Of a DNA stretch of 64,000 nucleotides, positions 32,248 to 40,705 are shown in pieces; position 1 is the stretch's first letter, and every line of letters begins with the position of its first letter. This stretch comes from Reyranella sp. (lineage in GTDB: Bacteria > Pseudomonadota > Alphaproteobacteria > Reyranellales > Reyranellaceae). The stretch lies in NCBI RefSeq assembly GCF_004297405.1, contig NZ_SCVC01000031.1, positions 62,001-126,000 on the forward strand. Direction: 5' to 3'. A program made the position numbers and the translations under genes. Under the pieces are notes generated by a model. The model was not told the origin of the DNA. It saw only the letters and a list, made by a program, of their open reading frames with translations, and did no database searches.

Positions 32248-33327
32248 ATGGCGGAAACCCCGATCCGCAAGATCATCCATGTCGACATGGACGCTTTCTA
32301 TGCGTCCGTGGAGCAGCGTGACGACCCGGCGTTGCGCGGCCAGCCGGTCGCGGTCGGCGGCCGCCAGCGTGGCGTCGTCATGGCCGCGAGCTACGAGGCG
32401 CGAAAGTTCGGTGTGCGTTCGGCCATGCCCTCGGTCACGGCCAAGCGGATGTGTCCCGAGCTGGTCTTCGTGAAGCCGCGCTTCGACGTCTACAAGGAAG
32501 TGTCGCGCCAGATCCGCGAGATCTTCCTCGACTACACGCCGCTGGTGGAGCCGTTGTCGCTCGACGAGGCCTATCTCGACGTAACGACGAACCTCAAGGG
32601 CATGCCGCTCGCGTCGGAGATCGCCCGCGAGATCCGCGCCCGCATCCTCGAGCGCACCGGCCTCACCGCGTCAGCCGGTATCTCTTACAACAAGTTCCTG
32701 GCCAAGCTCGCGTCGGACCATCGCAAGCCCAACGGCCAGACGACGATCCCGCCCGAGAAAGGTCCGGCCTTCGTCGAGGGCCTGCCGGTGGCGAGATTCC
32801 ATGGTGTGGGACCGAAGACGGCGGAGAAGATGAACCGGCTCGGCATCCATACCGGCGCCGATCTCAAGGCGCAGACGCTCGAATTCCTCGAACAGTATTT
32901 TGGACGCTCCGGCACCTACTACTACGCCATCGCGCGCGGGCATGACGAACGCCGGGTCGTGCCTAACCGGCCGCGCAAGTCGGTCGGCTCGGAGACGACG
33001 TTCATGGAGGATCTTGACCGGCCGCAGGCGGTGGAAGAGGGCGTGGCCTCGGTGCTGGACGATGTCTGGTCCTACTGCGAACGCACCGGCATCGTCGGCC
33101 GCACGGTGACGGTGAAGGTCAAGTATGCCGACTTCCAGATCGTGACGCGCAGCCGCACGCTGTCTGAACCGGTCGGCACGCGCGACATGCTGGAGCGCAC
33201 GAGCCGCGAACTGGTGCGCACGATCTTTCCGTTGGAGAAGAAGGTGCGCCTGCTTGGCGTCTCGCTCTCCAACCTGCACGAGCGCGAGGAGCCCAAAGTG
33301 CCCCCACAGATGACCCTCGCGCTCTAG
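32248..33327 (+). CDS. dinB: DNA polymerase IV (Y-family translesion polymerase)
   Basis: Translesion DNA polymerase of 359 aa. Catalytic carboxylates sit in HVDMDAFYASVEQRDDP and PLSLDEAYLDVT. The helix-hairpin-helix region is FHGVGPKTAEKMNRLGI. The last six residues, QMTLAL, match a beta-clamp binding motif, so the protein appears complete. ATG 32248 is the start aligned with the family. I see no paired GAAC/GTTC alphaproteobacterial LexA box in the 80-nt leader, so SOS control is not supported by sequence. Confidence 0.96.
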   Translation: MAETPIRKIIHVDMDAFYASVEQRDDPALRGQPVAVGGRQRGVVMAASYEARKFGVRSAMPSVTAKRMCPELVFVKPRFDVYKEVSRQIREIFLDYTPLVEPLSLDEAYLDVTTNLKGMPLASEIAREIRARILERTGLTASAGISYNKFLAKLASDHRKPNGQTTIPPEKGPAFVEGLPVARFHGVGPKTAEKMNRLGIHTGADLKAQTLEFLEQYFGRSGTYYYAIARGHDERRVVPNRPRKSVGSETTFMEDLDRPQAVEEGVASVLDDVWSYCERTGIVGRTVTVKVKYADFQIVTRSRTLSEPVGTRDMLERTSRELVRTIFPLEKKVRLLGVSLSNLHEREEPKVPPQMTLAL

Positions 33328-33337
33328 CGATAGAGCG
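33320..33337. terminator. hairpin over the shared convergent stop codons of dinB and the flavoprotein gene
   Basis: CGCTCTA (33320-33326) and TAGAGCG (33331-33337) form a 7-bp stem with a GCGA tetraloop. The dinB TAG (33325-33327) and the opposing TAG (33326-33324) lie inside it. It could act as a two-way terminator, but it lacks a T-run. Confidence 0.4.
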
Positions 33338-34484
33338 GGGCAATCGTAGCCATGGCCGTTGCAGCCTCGCTTCGATCGGGCGCTTCGTCGGCGTTGCCAT
33401 AGCCATACATGTCGTTCCGGCCGGTCTCCTGGACGACGATGCCCTCGGGGTGTGGGAGCATGAGGACGTGTCGATAGAAGAGGCCGTAGCGAACTTCCGG
33501 CTGCGGCATGAGCCAGGCGATCTGGCCACGCACGGGCACCACCGACTCGTCCTTCCACAAGGCACGGGCGCCGTAACCCGTGCAGTTGACGACCACTGGT
33601 TCCCTGAGCCGCGCAAGATCGGCCGGCGTGTCGAACGTCATATCGACGATTTGGCCGCCTTCACGCAGGAAGTCGTCGGTCAGCCGTTGTCCTAATGCGG
33701 CGATATTGAACTGCATGGATGTTCCCACCCGCGCATGGGCCACGGGGAAAGGGTTCTCGTTGGTCGGCAGGTAGCGGTAGGGAGACGTGAGGCCGGCCAG
33801 GCGCTGGCCGTAACTCGCGAAATGAACTTCCTCGGCCGATATGTTCGGTCCGGCGGGCGTCGGCTGTACCGCGTCGTCGAACAGCACATAGCGATCGCTC
33901 ATGGCGACCGGTTCGCCCGGCAGGCCGATATAGCTCTGGTAGGTGGCATAGGAGGTACGCGCCATTTCCTCCCATTGGGCGGGAAAGGTCGGCGTCACGC
34001 TGTCAGTGGCGGCGATGCGTGAGTCCGGCGACCAGGTGCCCGTGGCGCGCGCCGACCGGGTCTGCGGCAGGCGCTCCTTGGCGTAGATCGTCACGCGGGC
34101 GCCGGCGCGGCGCAGCAGGAGGGCCGAGGTAAGGCCAAGGGCACCGCAGCCGATCACCGCGACCTCGCGTGTGCCACCTTCCAGTGCCATGCCGGTGGCG
34201 ATGGTGCTCGACCCCCAGGCAAGCGACCAACCGCTGCCGCCGTGGCCGTAATTGTGAACCACGCGTTTGTCGCCGACCGTTTCGACTTCGAGTCGTGGAC
34301 CGGCCGCACGGAAAGGACGCAGGCACACGGTGATGCGGGCGACGCGGCTCATCTGCAGGCGCAGTGGCGGCAGAGGCGGCGCGCCCGATCTGGTGCCGAT
34401 CGCGCATCCTGCGAGGCCGAGTGCGCCCAGGCTGCCGAGGCCCATGATGACAGTCCGCCGACTGCTTCTCGCCGCCTCGGTCAT
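33324..34484 (-). CDS. D-amino-acid-oxidase-like FAD protein with permuted domain order, predicted exported lipoprotein
   Basis: A 386-residue flavoprotein. The N-terminus has a twin Arg (9-10), a hydrophobic stretch and a lipobox LGLAGC with Cys27, suggesting export. In D-amino-acid oxidases the block LRPxR...HNYGHGG is near the C-terminus and the Rossmann motif is N-terminal. Here LRPFR is at 55-59 and HNYGHGGSGWSLAWG at 77-91, both before the Rossmann motif VIGCGALG (110-117). The C-terminus ends (ATIAPLYR) where the LRPxR block would normally continue. Probably an FAD-dependent oxidase or dehydrogenase of an amine or amino acid. Divergent from the LysR gene at 34562. Confidence 0.82.
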   Translation of the reverse strand: MTEAARSSRRTVIMGLGSLGALGLAGCAIGTRSGAPPLPPLRLQMSRVARITVCLRPFRAAGPRLEVETVGDKRVVHNYGHGGSGWSLAWGSSTIATGMALEGGTREVAVIGCGALGLTSALLLRRAGARVTIYAKERLPQTRSARATGTWSPDSRIAATDSVTPTFPAQWEEMARTSYATYQSYIGLPGEPVAMSDRYVLFDDAVQPTPAGPNISAEEVHFASYGQRLAGLTSPYRYLPTNENPFPVAHARVGTSMQFNIAALGQRLTDDFLREGGQIVDMTFDTPADLARLREPVVVNCTGYGARALWKDESVVPVRGQIAWLMPQPEVRYGLFYRHVLMLPHPEGIVVQETGRNDMYGYGNADEAPDRSEAATAMATIAPLYR

Positions 34485-34561
34485 GCACGCCTCGCTGGGG
34501 ATCCTATGGAAGGTGATTCTAGCGGCTACGCCGCCGCCGCACCACGCGATATGCTGACACG

Positions 34562-35458
34562 ATGATCGACAAGCTCGAGTTCCTGCTGGCGCTGGCGCGG
34601 GAGCAGAATTTCAGCAAGGCTGCGGAGCAATGTGGCGTCACGCAGCCGACATTCTCGGCGGCGATCAAGCAGCTCGAGGATACGTTGGGTGTCATGCTGG
34701 TGCAGCGCACGTCGCGCTTCATCGGCTTCACGACCGAGGGCGAGCATGTCCTCGACTGGGCACGCGGCATCGTCGCCGATGCGCGCGCCATGCGACAGGA
34801 TCTGCAGACCCTGAAGAAGGGCCTGAGCGGCCGGCTGAGAATCGCCGCGATCCCGACCGCATTGCCGATGGTCTCGGCGCTCACCACACCCTTCCGCGCC
34901 AGGCATCCCAACGTCAAGTTCACCATCCTGTCGCGCACGTCCATCGAGATCCTGTCGATGGTCGAAAATCTCGAAGTCGATGCCGGCCTCACTTACATCG
35001 ACAACGAGCCGCTGGGACGCATGCGCACCGTGCCGCTCTATCTCGAGCAGTACCGGCTTCTTACATCGGAGAGCAGCCCGCTCGGCGATCGCGATCAGGT
35101 GACCTGGGCAGAGGTCGCCGACATCCCTCTCTGCCTGCTGACACCGGACATGCAGAACCGCCGTATCATCGACCGCCTGCTTGGCACGTCGAACGGCCGT
35201 GCCGAGCCCACCCTCGAATCCAATTCGATGATCGTGCTGTTCTCGCATGTGCGCACCGGCCGCTGGGCGACGGTGATGCCGGAGAAATTGGCTGATACTT
35301 TGGGCCTCACCGACCATTTACGCGCCATCCCCATCGTCGAACCGTCGGCCGTACACCAGATCGGCCTGGTCGTGCCGCCGCGGGAACCCATGACGCCGCT
35401 CTCGACGGCCCTGGTGGCGGAGGCGACCCAGCTCGCCAAGGTGCTCACGCCGCAATAG
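34562..35458 (+). CDS. LysR-family transcriptional regulator, probable regulator of fds genes
   Basis: LysR regulator of 298 aa. The N-terminal winged helix-turn-helix reads FLLALAREQNFSKAAEQCGVTQPTFSAAIKQLE, and an effector-binding domain follows from about residue 90. It lies 146 nt upstream of, and in the same direction as, fdsGBAD, and a T-N11-A dyad sits between (35486-35502). Formate dehydrogenase clusters of the Fds type often have a LysR gene in this place (FdsR). It is also divergent from the flavoprotein gene across 77 nt, so it could control that instead. Confidence 0.92.
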   Translation: MIDKLEFLLALAREQNFSKAAEQCGVTQPTFSAAIKQLEDTLGVMLVQRTSRFIGFTTEGEHVLDWARGIVADARAMRQDLQTLKKGLSGRLRIAAIPTALPMVSALTTPFRARHPNVKFTILSRTSIEILSMVENLEVDAGLTYIDNEPLGRMRTVPLYLEQYRLLTSESSPLGDRDQVTWAEVADIPLCLLTPDMQNRRIIDRLLGTSNGRAEPTLESNSMIVLFSHVRTGRWATVMPEKLADTLGLTDHLRAIPIVEPSAVHQIGLVVPPREPMTPLSTALVAEATQLAKVLTPQ

Positions 35459-35485
35459 CGGTTTGCCTGGTAATGCGATCCCATT

Positions 35486-35502
35486 GATAGATATGTTCTA
35501 TC
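35486..35502. promoter_or_regulatory. putative LysR operator upstream of fdsG
   Basis: GATAGA (35486-35491) and TCTATC (35497-35502) are perfect inverted repeats with a 5-nt spacer, and contain the T-N11-A pattern typical of LysR binding sites (T35488, A35500). It lies about 100 nt before fdsG, in a leader otherwise without genes. Confidence 0.55.
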
Positions 35503-35604
35503 GCAGCACCGGACAGCTTTATTGAGAGTGCAGTAGCGAAGGCGGATCATCCCTTGTGAAAAAGCCGGCACCAAGCCGGTCAAAACAGGGATGGGAGCCG
35601 ATCG

Positions 35605-36072
35605 ATGCCGACGGCGTGGAACGAAAGCCGGGCCAGTGAAATCATCCGGCGGCACGAGGGCCGGGAAGGGCCGCTGTTGCCAATCCTGCACGATGTGCAG
35701 GCCGAGTTCGGCTGCATCCCCGCACCGGCCATTCCCCAGATCGCCACGGCGCTGAACCTGACGCGGGCCGAAGTCCACGGCGTCGTTTCCTTCTATCACG
35801 ACTTCCGCGAAGCACCGGCCGGGCGGCATGTCCTGAAGCTCTGCCGTGCCGAGGCCTGTCAGTCCATGCAGGGTGAGGCCCTGGCCGATCAGGTGCTGCG
35901 CCATTTCGGCGTGGCGTGGGGCGGCACGACACCCGACGGCCATCTCACCGTCGAAGCCACTTATTGCCTCGGCCTCTGCGCCTGCGCGCCGTCGGCGCTA
36001 CTCGATGGCGAACCGCGTGGCCGGCTCACAACGGCATCGATTGCGGCGCTCGCCGAGGAGATCGGGCGATGA
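35605..36072 (+). CDS. fdsG: NAD-dependent formate dehydrogenase gamma subunit
   Basis: NuoE-like subunit of 155 aa carrying one 2Fe-2S cluster. The ligands are two cysteines in LCRAEACQSM and two in YCLGLCACAPS (Cx4C ... Cx3C). The N-terminal helical part PILHDVQAEFGCIPAPAI is typical. It passes electrons between FdsB and FdsA in the soluble formate:NAD+ oxidoreductase. ATGA overlap with fdsB. Confidence 0.95.
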   Translation: MPTAWNESRASEIIRRHEGREGPLLPILHDVQAEFGCIPAPAIPQIATALNLTRAEVHGVVSFYHDFREAPAGRHVLKLCRAEACQSMQGEALADQVLRHFGVAWGGTTPDGHLTVEATYCLGLCACAPSALLDGEPRGRLTTASIAALAEEIGR

Positions 36073-37613
36073 GCGCATTGCGCATCTTCGTTCCCTGCGA
36101 TGCCGCGGCGCGCGCTGTTGGCGCCGACAGAGTGGCCGCGACCATTCGCGACGAGGCGGCTCGGCACGGTGTCGAGGTCGAGATCGTACGTACCGGCTCA
36201 CGCGGTCTCTTCTGGCTGGAGCCGATGGTCGAGATCGCGACGCCCACGGGGCGGATTGCGTTTGGTTGCGTTACGCCCAACGACGTGCCGGGCCTGTTCG
36301 CGGGCTACAGCCGGTTCGCAGCCAGCCATCCGCTCTGCGTGGGCCGGCCGGAGGAGATCCCCTTCCTCAAGCGCCAGACGCGCATCACCTTTGCTCGTTG
36401 TGGCATCGTCGATCCATTGTCGCTCGACGACTATCGCGCACACGATGGCCTGCGTGGTCTGGAGCGGGCGCGGAGCCTGGGCCCAGCCGGCACCGTGGCC
36501 GAAGTAACGACGTCCGGCCTGCGCGGCCGTGGTGGTGCGGGCTTCCCGACCGGCATCAAGTGGAAGACCGTCGCTGACGCGCCCGCCGACCGCAAATACA
36601 TCGTCTGCAACGCCGACGAGGGCGACTCCGGCACCTATGCCGACCGCATGCTCCTGGAAGGCGATCCCTTCGTGCTGATCGAAGGCATGATCATTGCCGG
36701 CCTCGCGGTCGGTGCGGGCAAGGGCTACGTCTACATCCGCTCCGAGTATCCCGATGCCATCAGGACCTTCTCGAAGGCAGTTGCCGTCGCTGAAGCCGCT
36801 GGCCTCCTGGGCGCGGCGGCGGGCTTCGAGATCGAGGTGAGGGTCGGTGCCGGCGCCTATGTCTGTGGCGAAGAGACGTCGCTGCTGGAAAGCCTCGAAG
36901 GCAAGCGCGGCCAGGTACGCGCCAAGCCGCCGCTGCCGGCGCACAAGGGCCTGTTCGGCCAGCCCACCGTCATCAACAACCTGATCTCGCTCGCGACCGT
37001 GCCGGCGATCCTGGCCGATGGCGCCGAGGCCTATGCCGCACTGGGCATGGGTCGGTCGCGCGGCACCATGCCGATCCAACTCGCCGGCAACGTGAAGCAT
37101 GGCGGCCTTTTCGAAGCGGCCTTCGGACTTACCTTGGGCGAGATCGTCGACGAGATCGGCGGCGGTACGGCGAGTGGCCGTCCGGTGCGTGCGGTGCAGG
37201 TCGGCGGTCCGTTGGGTGCGTACTTCCCGCGCGCCTTGTTCGACACGGCCTTCGACTACGAAGCGTTTGCCGCGCTCGATGGGCTGATCGGCCATGGCGG
37301 CGTCGTGGTGTTCGACGACACTGTCGACATGGCCCGCCAGGCGCGCTTCGCGCTCGAATTCTGTGCCATCGAATCCTGCGGCAAGTGCACGCCCTGCCGC
37401 ATCGGCTCGACGCGCGGCACGGAGACCATGGACAAGATCATCCGTGGCGAGCGGGTTACCGACAATCTCGCGTTGATCACCGACCTTTGCCAGACGTTGA
37501 AGTTCGGCTCGCTCTGCGCGCTGGGCGGCTTCACGCCCTATCCCGTGATGAGCGCCATCAAGCATTTCCCCGAAGATTTCGACCGGCCGCGCCTCGTCGC
37601 GGCGGCCGAGTAA
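36069..37613 (+). CDS. fdsB: NAD-dependent formate dehydrogenase beta subunit (FMN, NADH site)
   Basis: NuoF-like subunit of 514 aa that binds FMN and NAD. The nucleotide site is GLRGRGGAGFPTGIKWK, with FMN contacts in the AGAYVCGEETSLLESLEG block. The 4Fe-4S ligands are ESCGKCTPCRIG plus the Cys in LCALGGF. The thioredoxin-like N-terminal domain lacks the cluster cysteines (IVRTGSRGLFWLEP), as known for FdsB. Start at 36069 is fixed by the ATGA overlap with fdsG. Confidence 0.96.
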   Translation: MSALRIFVPCDAAARAVGADRVAATIRDEAARHGVEVEIVRTGSRGLFWLEPMVEIATPTGRIAFGCVTPNDVPGLFAGYSRFAASHPLCVGRPEEIPFLKRQTRITFARCGIVDPLSLDDYRAHDGLRGLERARSLGPAGTVAEVTTSGLRGRGGAGFPTGIKWKTVADAPADRKYIVCNADEGDSGTYADRMLLEGDPFVLIEGMIIAGLAVGAGKGYVYIRSEYPDAIRTFSKAVAVAEAAGLLGAAAGFEIEVRVGAGAYVCGEETSLLESLEGKRGQVRAKPPLPAHKGLFGQPTVINNLISLATVPAILADGAEAYAALGMGRSRGTMPIQLAGNVKHGGLFEAAFGLTLGEIVDEIGGGTASGRPVRAVQVGGPLGAYFPRALFDTAFDYEAFAALDGLIGHGGVVVFDDTVDMARQARFALEFCAIESCGKCTPCRIGSTRGTETMDKIIRGERVTDNLALITDLCQTLKFGSLCALGGFTPYPVMSAIKHFPEDFDRPRLVAAAE

Positions 37614-37622
37614 GAGGCCACT

Positions 37623-40466
37623 ATGTCCCTCGTTCACGAAATCGACTACGGCACGCCGGTCAGTCGCGCCGAAGAGACGGTAAGCCTCACTATCGACGGC
37701 CACGCCGTCACCGTGCCGGCCGGCACGTCCATCATGCGCGCCGCCGTTGAAGCGGGCATCCAGGTGCCCAAGCTCTGCGCCACCGACTCCGTCGAAGCCT
37801 TCGGCTCCTGCCGGCTATGCCTGGTCGAGATCACCGGCCGCGCCGGGACGCCGGCGTCCTGCACGACACCAGTGGCGGCGGGCATGGTCGTATCGACCCA
37901 GACCGAGCGGCTGAAGCAGGTCCGGCGCGGCGTGATGGAACTCTATATCTCCGACCATCCGCTCGACTGCCTGACCTGCGCCGCCAACGGTGATTGCGAG
38001 CTGCAGGACATGGCGGGCGCTGTCGGTCTGCGCGAAGTGCGCTACGGCTACGAGGGTGAGAACCACACCAAGCAGACGAAGGACGAGTCGAACCCGTATT
38101 TCACGTTCGATCCGTCCAAGTGTATCGTCTGCTCGCGTTGTGTACGCGCCTGCGAGGAAGTGCAGGGCACCTTCGCGCTGACCATCGAAGGCCGCGGCTT
38201 CGACTCCAAGGTCTCGTCCGGCGCGGCTGCCGACAATTTCCTGAGTTCCGAATGCGTCTCCTGCGGCGCCTGTGTCCAGGCCTGTCCGACCGCGACGCTG
38301 TCGGAAAAGAGCGTGATCGACATCGGCATTCCCGAGCATTCGGTCGTCACGACCTGCGCCTATTGCGGCGTCGGCTGCAGCTTCAAGGCCGAGATGCGCG
38401 GCGAAGAGCTGGTGCGCATGGTCCCCTACAAGGACGGCAAGGCCAATCGCGGTCACTCCTGCGTCAAGGGCCGCTTCGCCTGGGGCTATGCCAACCATCG
38501 CGAGCGTATCCTGAAGCCGATGGTGCGAGAGACCATCGACCAGCCCTGGCGCGAGGTGAGCTGGGACGAGGCGATCGGCCGGGTCGCGTCGGAGTTCAAG
38601 CGCCTGCAGGAGACGCACGGACGCCTGGCGATCGGCGGCATCACCTCCTCGCGTTGCACCAACGAAGAGACCTACCTCGTGCAGAAGCTGGTGCGCGGTG
38701 GCTTCGGCAACAACAATGTCGATACCTGCGCCCGCGTCTGCCACTCGCCGACCGGCTTCGGCCTGAGGACCGCCTTCGGCACCTCGGCCGGCACGCAGGA
38801 TTTCGACTCCGTCGAACAGTCTGACGTCATCCTGGTGATCGGTGCCAACCCGACCGATGCGCATCCGGTCTTCGCCTCCCGCATGAAGAAGCGGCTGCGC
38901 CAGGGCGCCCGGCTGATCGTGATCGATCCGCGCCGCACTGACCTCGTGCGCATGCCGCATGTCGCGGCCGACTTTCATCTGCCGCTCCGGCCCGGCACCA
39001 ATGCCGCGATCCTGAATGCGCTGGCCCATGTCATTGTCACCGAAGGCCTGGTCGACGAAACCTTCGTGCGCACCTTCTGCGACCGCGATGCCTTCGAGTA
39101 TTGGGCGGCCTTCGTGGCGGAGGAGCGCAACAGCCCCGAGACGGTCGGCTTGATGGCCGGCGTCTCGCCCGAGGCGATCCGTGGCGCCGCCCGGCTCTAT
39201 GCCGCCGGTCCCAACAGCGCGATCTACTACGGCCTCGGCGTCACCGAGCACAGCCAGGGCACGACCGCCGTCATGGCCATCGCCAACCTCGCGATGGTGA
39301 CCGGCAATCTCGGTCGGCCGGGCGTGGGCGTGAACCCGCTGCGCGGCCAGAACAATGTCCAGGGCTCCTGCGACATGGGCTCATTCCCGCACGAGCTCAG
39401 CGGCTATCGCCACATCTCCGACGATGCGACCCGCACCATGTTCGAGAAGATGTGGGGCCGACCGCTCGACGCCGAGCCCGGCCTGCGCATTCCCAACATG
39501 TTCGATGCGGCGATCGACGGCAGCTTCAAGGCCCTCTACGTGCAGGGCGAGGACATCCTGCAGTCCGATCCCAATACGACCCACGTTGCGGCTGCCCTCA
39601 AGGCGATGGAATGCGTCGTGGTCCAGGACCTGTTCCTGAACGAGACGGCGAACTACGCGCATGTCTTCCTGCCGGGCTCGACCTTCCTCGAGAAGGACGG
39701 GACCTTCACCAACGCCGAGCGCCGCATCAACCGCGTGCGCCGTGTGATGACGCCCAAGAACGGCCTGGCCGACTGGGAGATTACCTTGGCGATCTCCAAG
39801 GCCATGGGTTTCGAGATGCCCTATGCGCATCCCTCGGAAATCATGGACGAGATCGCGCGGCTGACGCCGACCTTCGCCGGTGTTTCCTATGCCCTGCTCG
39901 ACGAGGTGGGCTCGGTCCAATGGCCGTGCAACGAGAAGGCACCGCTCGGCACGCCGGTCATGCATATCGGCGGCTTCGTACGCGGGCGAGGCAACTTCAT
40001 GATCACCGAGTATGTGCCGACGGACGAGCGCACCGGGCCGCGTTTCCCGCTGCTGCTCACCACCGGCCGCATCCTCTCGCAGTACAATGTCGGCGCCCAG
40101 ACGCGGCGCACCGACAACATCGTGTGGCATGACGCGGATGTGCTGGAGATCCACCCGCACGACGCCGAACAGCGCGGCGTACGCGACGGTGATTGGGTGA
40201 AGCTCGACAGTCGCGCTGGCGGTACGACGCTCCGTGCCCAGATCACCGATCGTGTGGCGCCAGGCGTCGTCTACACGACCTTCCACCACCCCGACACGCA
40301 AGCCAATGTCGTGACCACGGAGTTCTCCGACTGGGCGACCAACTGCCCGGAATACAAAGTCACGGCCGTGCAGGTTTCACCCTCCAACGGTCCCAGCGAG
40401 TGGCAGCGTGACTACGCGGCGCAGGCGGATCGCAGTAGGCGGATCGCCAAGGTCGCGGCGGAGTAG
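37623..40466 (+). CDS. fdsA: NAD-dependent formate dehydrogenase alpha subunit, Mo/W-bis-MGD (Cys type)
   Basis: Catalytic subunit of 947 aa oxidising formate to CO2. Domains in order: a plant-type 2Fe-2S domain (SCRLCLVEI), a His-Cys 4Fe-4S motif (HPLDCLTCAANGDC), two ferredoxin clusters (CIVCSRCVRAC and CVSCGACVQAC), a further 4Fe-4S site (CAYCGVGC), then the molybdopterin domains. The metal ligand is Cys373 in CARVCHSPT, so this is the cysteine and not the selenocysteine form. Adjacent to fdsB and fdsD. The operon needs MGD cofactor and its sulfuration. Confidence 0.97.
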   Translation: MSLVHEIDYGTPVSRAEETVSLTIDGHAVTVPAGTSIMRAAVEAGIQVPKLCATDSVEAFGSCRLCLVEITGRAGTPASCTTPVAAGMVVSTQTERLKQVRRGVMELYISDHPLDCLTCAANGDCELQDMAGAVGLREVRYGYEGENHTKQTKDESNPYFTFDPSKCIVCSRCVRACEEVQGTFALTIEGRGFDSKVSSGAAADNFLSSECVSCGACVQACPTATLSEKSVIDIGIPEHSVVTTCAYCGVGCSFKAEMRGEELVRMVPYKDGKANRGHSCVKGRFAWGYANHRERILKPMVRETIDQPWREVSWDEAIGRVASEFKRLQETHGRLAIGGITSSRCTNEETYLVQKLVRGGFGNNNVDTCARVCHSPTGFGLRTAFGTSAGTQDFDSVEQSDVILVIGANPTDAHPVFASRMKKRLRQGARLIVIDPRRTDLVRMPHVAADFHLPLRPGTNAAILNALAHVIVTEGLVDETFVRTFCDRDAFEYWAAFVAEERNSPETVGLMAGVSPEAIRGAARLYAAGPNSAIYYGLGVTEHSQGTTAVMAIANLAMVTGNLGRPGVGVNPLRGQNNVQGSCDMGSFPHELSGYRHISDDATRTMFEKMWGRPLDAEPGLRIPNMFDAAIDGSFKALYVQGEDILQSDPNTTHVAAALKAMECVVVQDLFLNETANYAHVFLPGSTFLEKDGTFTNAERRINRVRRVMTPKNGLADWEITLAISKAMGFEMPYAHPSEIMDEIARLTPTFAGVSYALLDEVGSVQWPCNEKAPLGTPVMHIGGFVRGRGNFMITEYVPTDERTGPRFPLLLTTGRILSQYNVGAQTRRTDNIVWHDADVLEIHPHDAEQRGVRDGDWVKLDSRAGGTTLRAQITDRVAPGVVYTTFHHPDTQANVVTTEFSDWATNCPEYKVTAVQVSPSNGPSEWQRDYAAQADRSRRIAKVAAE

Positions 40467-40471
40467 AAACT

Positions 40472-40705
40472 ATGTCCGCGACAGGGTCGAAAGAGCGGCT
40501 GGTGACCATGGCCAACCAGATCGGCCAGTTCTTCGTGCCACAGCGTCAGGGCGATCCGGCTGCGGCCATTGCCGATCATCTTCGGAAGTTCTGGGACCCG
40601 CGCATGCGGGCGGCTATCGTCGCGCACCTGGAGGCCGGCGGCGAAGGGCTCGATGGCCCGGTCCGCGAAGCTGTCGGACGATTGAAGGAAACGAGCCGCC
40701 CATGA
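40472..40705 (+). CDS. fdsD: formate dehydrogenase delta subunit
   Basis: A 77-residue protein with MANQIGQFF...AAAIADHLRKFWDPRMRAAIVAHL, the characteristic FdsD pattern. It is needed for assembly or stability of the FdsABG complex. Only 5 nt after fdsA: the fdsC chaperone/sulfurtransferase gene that usually lies between fdsA and fdsD is absent. ATGA overlap with the next gene. Confidence 0.93.
   Translation: MSATGSKERLVTMANQIGQFFVPQRQGDPAAAIADHLRKFWDPRMRAAIVAHLEAGGEGLDGPVREAVGRLKETSRP

Noticed and set aside
38721-38760. Selenocysteine in the formate dehydrogenase alpha subunit
   Set aside because: The metal-ligand position is a TGC cysteine codon (Cys373); no in-frame TGA is present.
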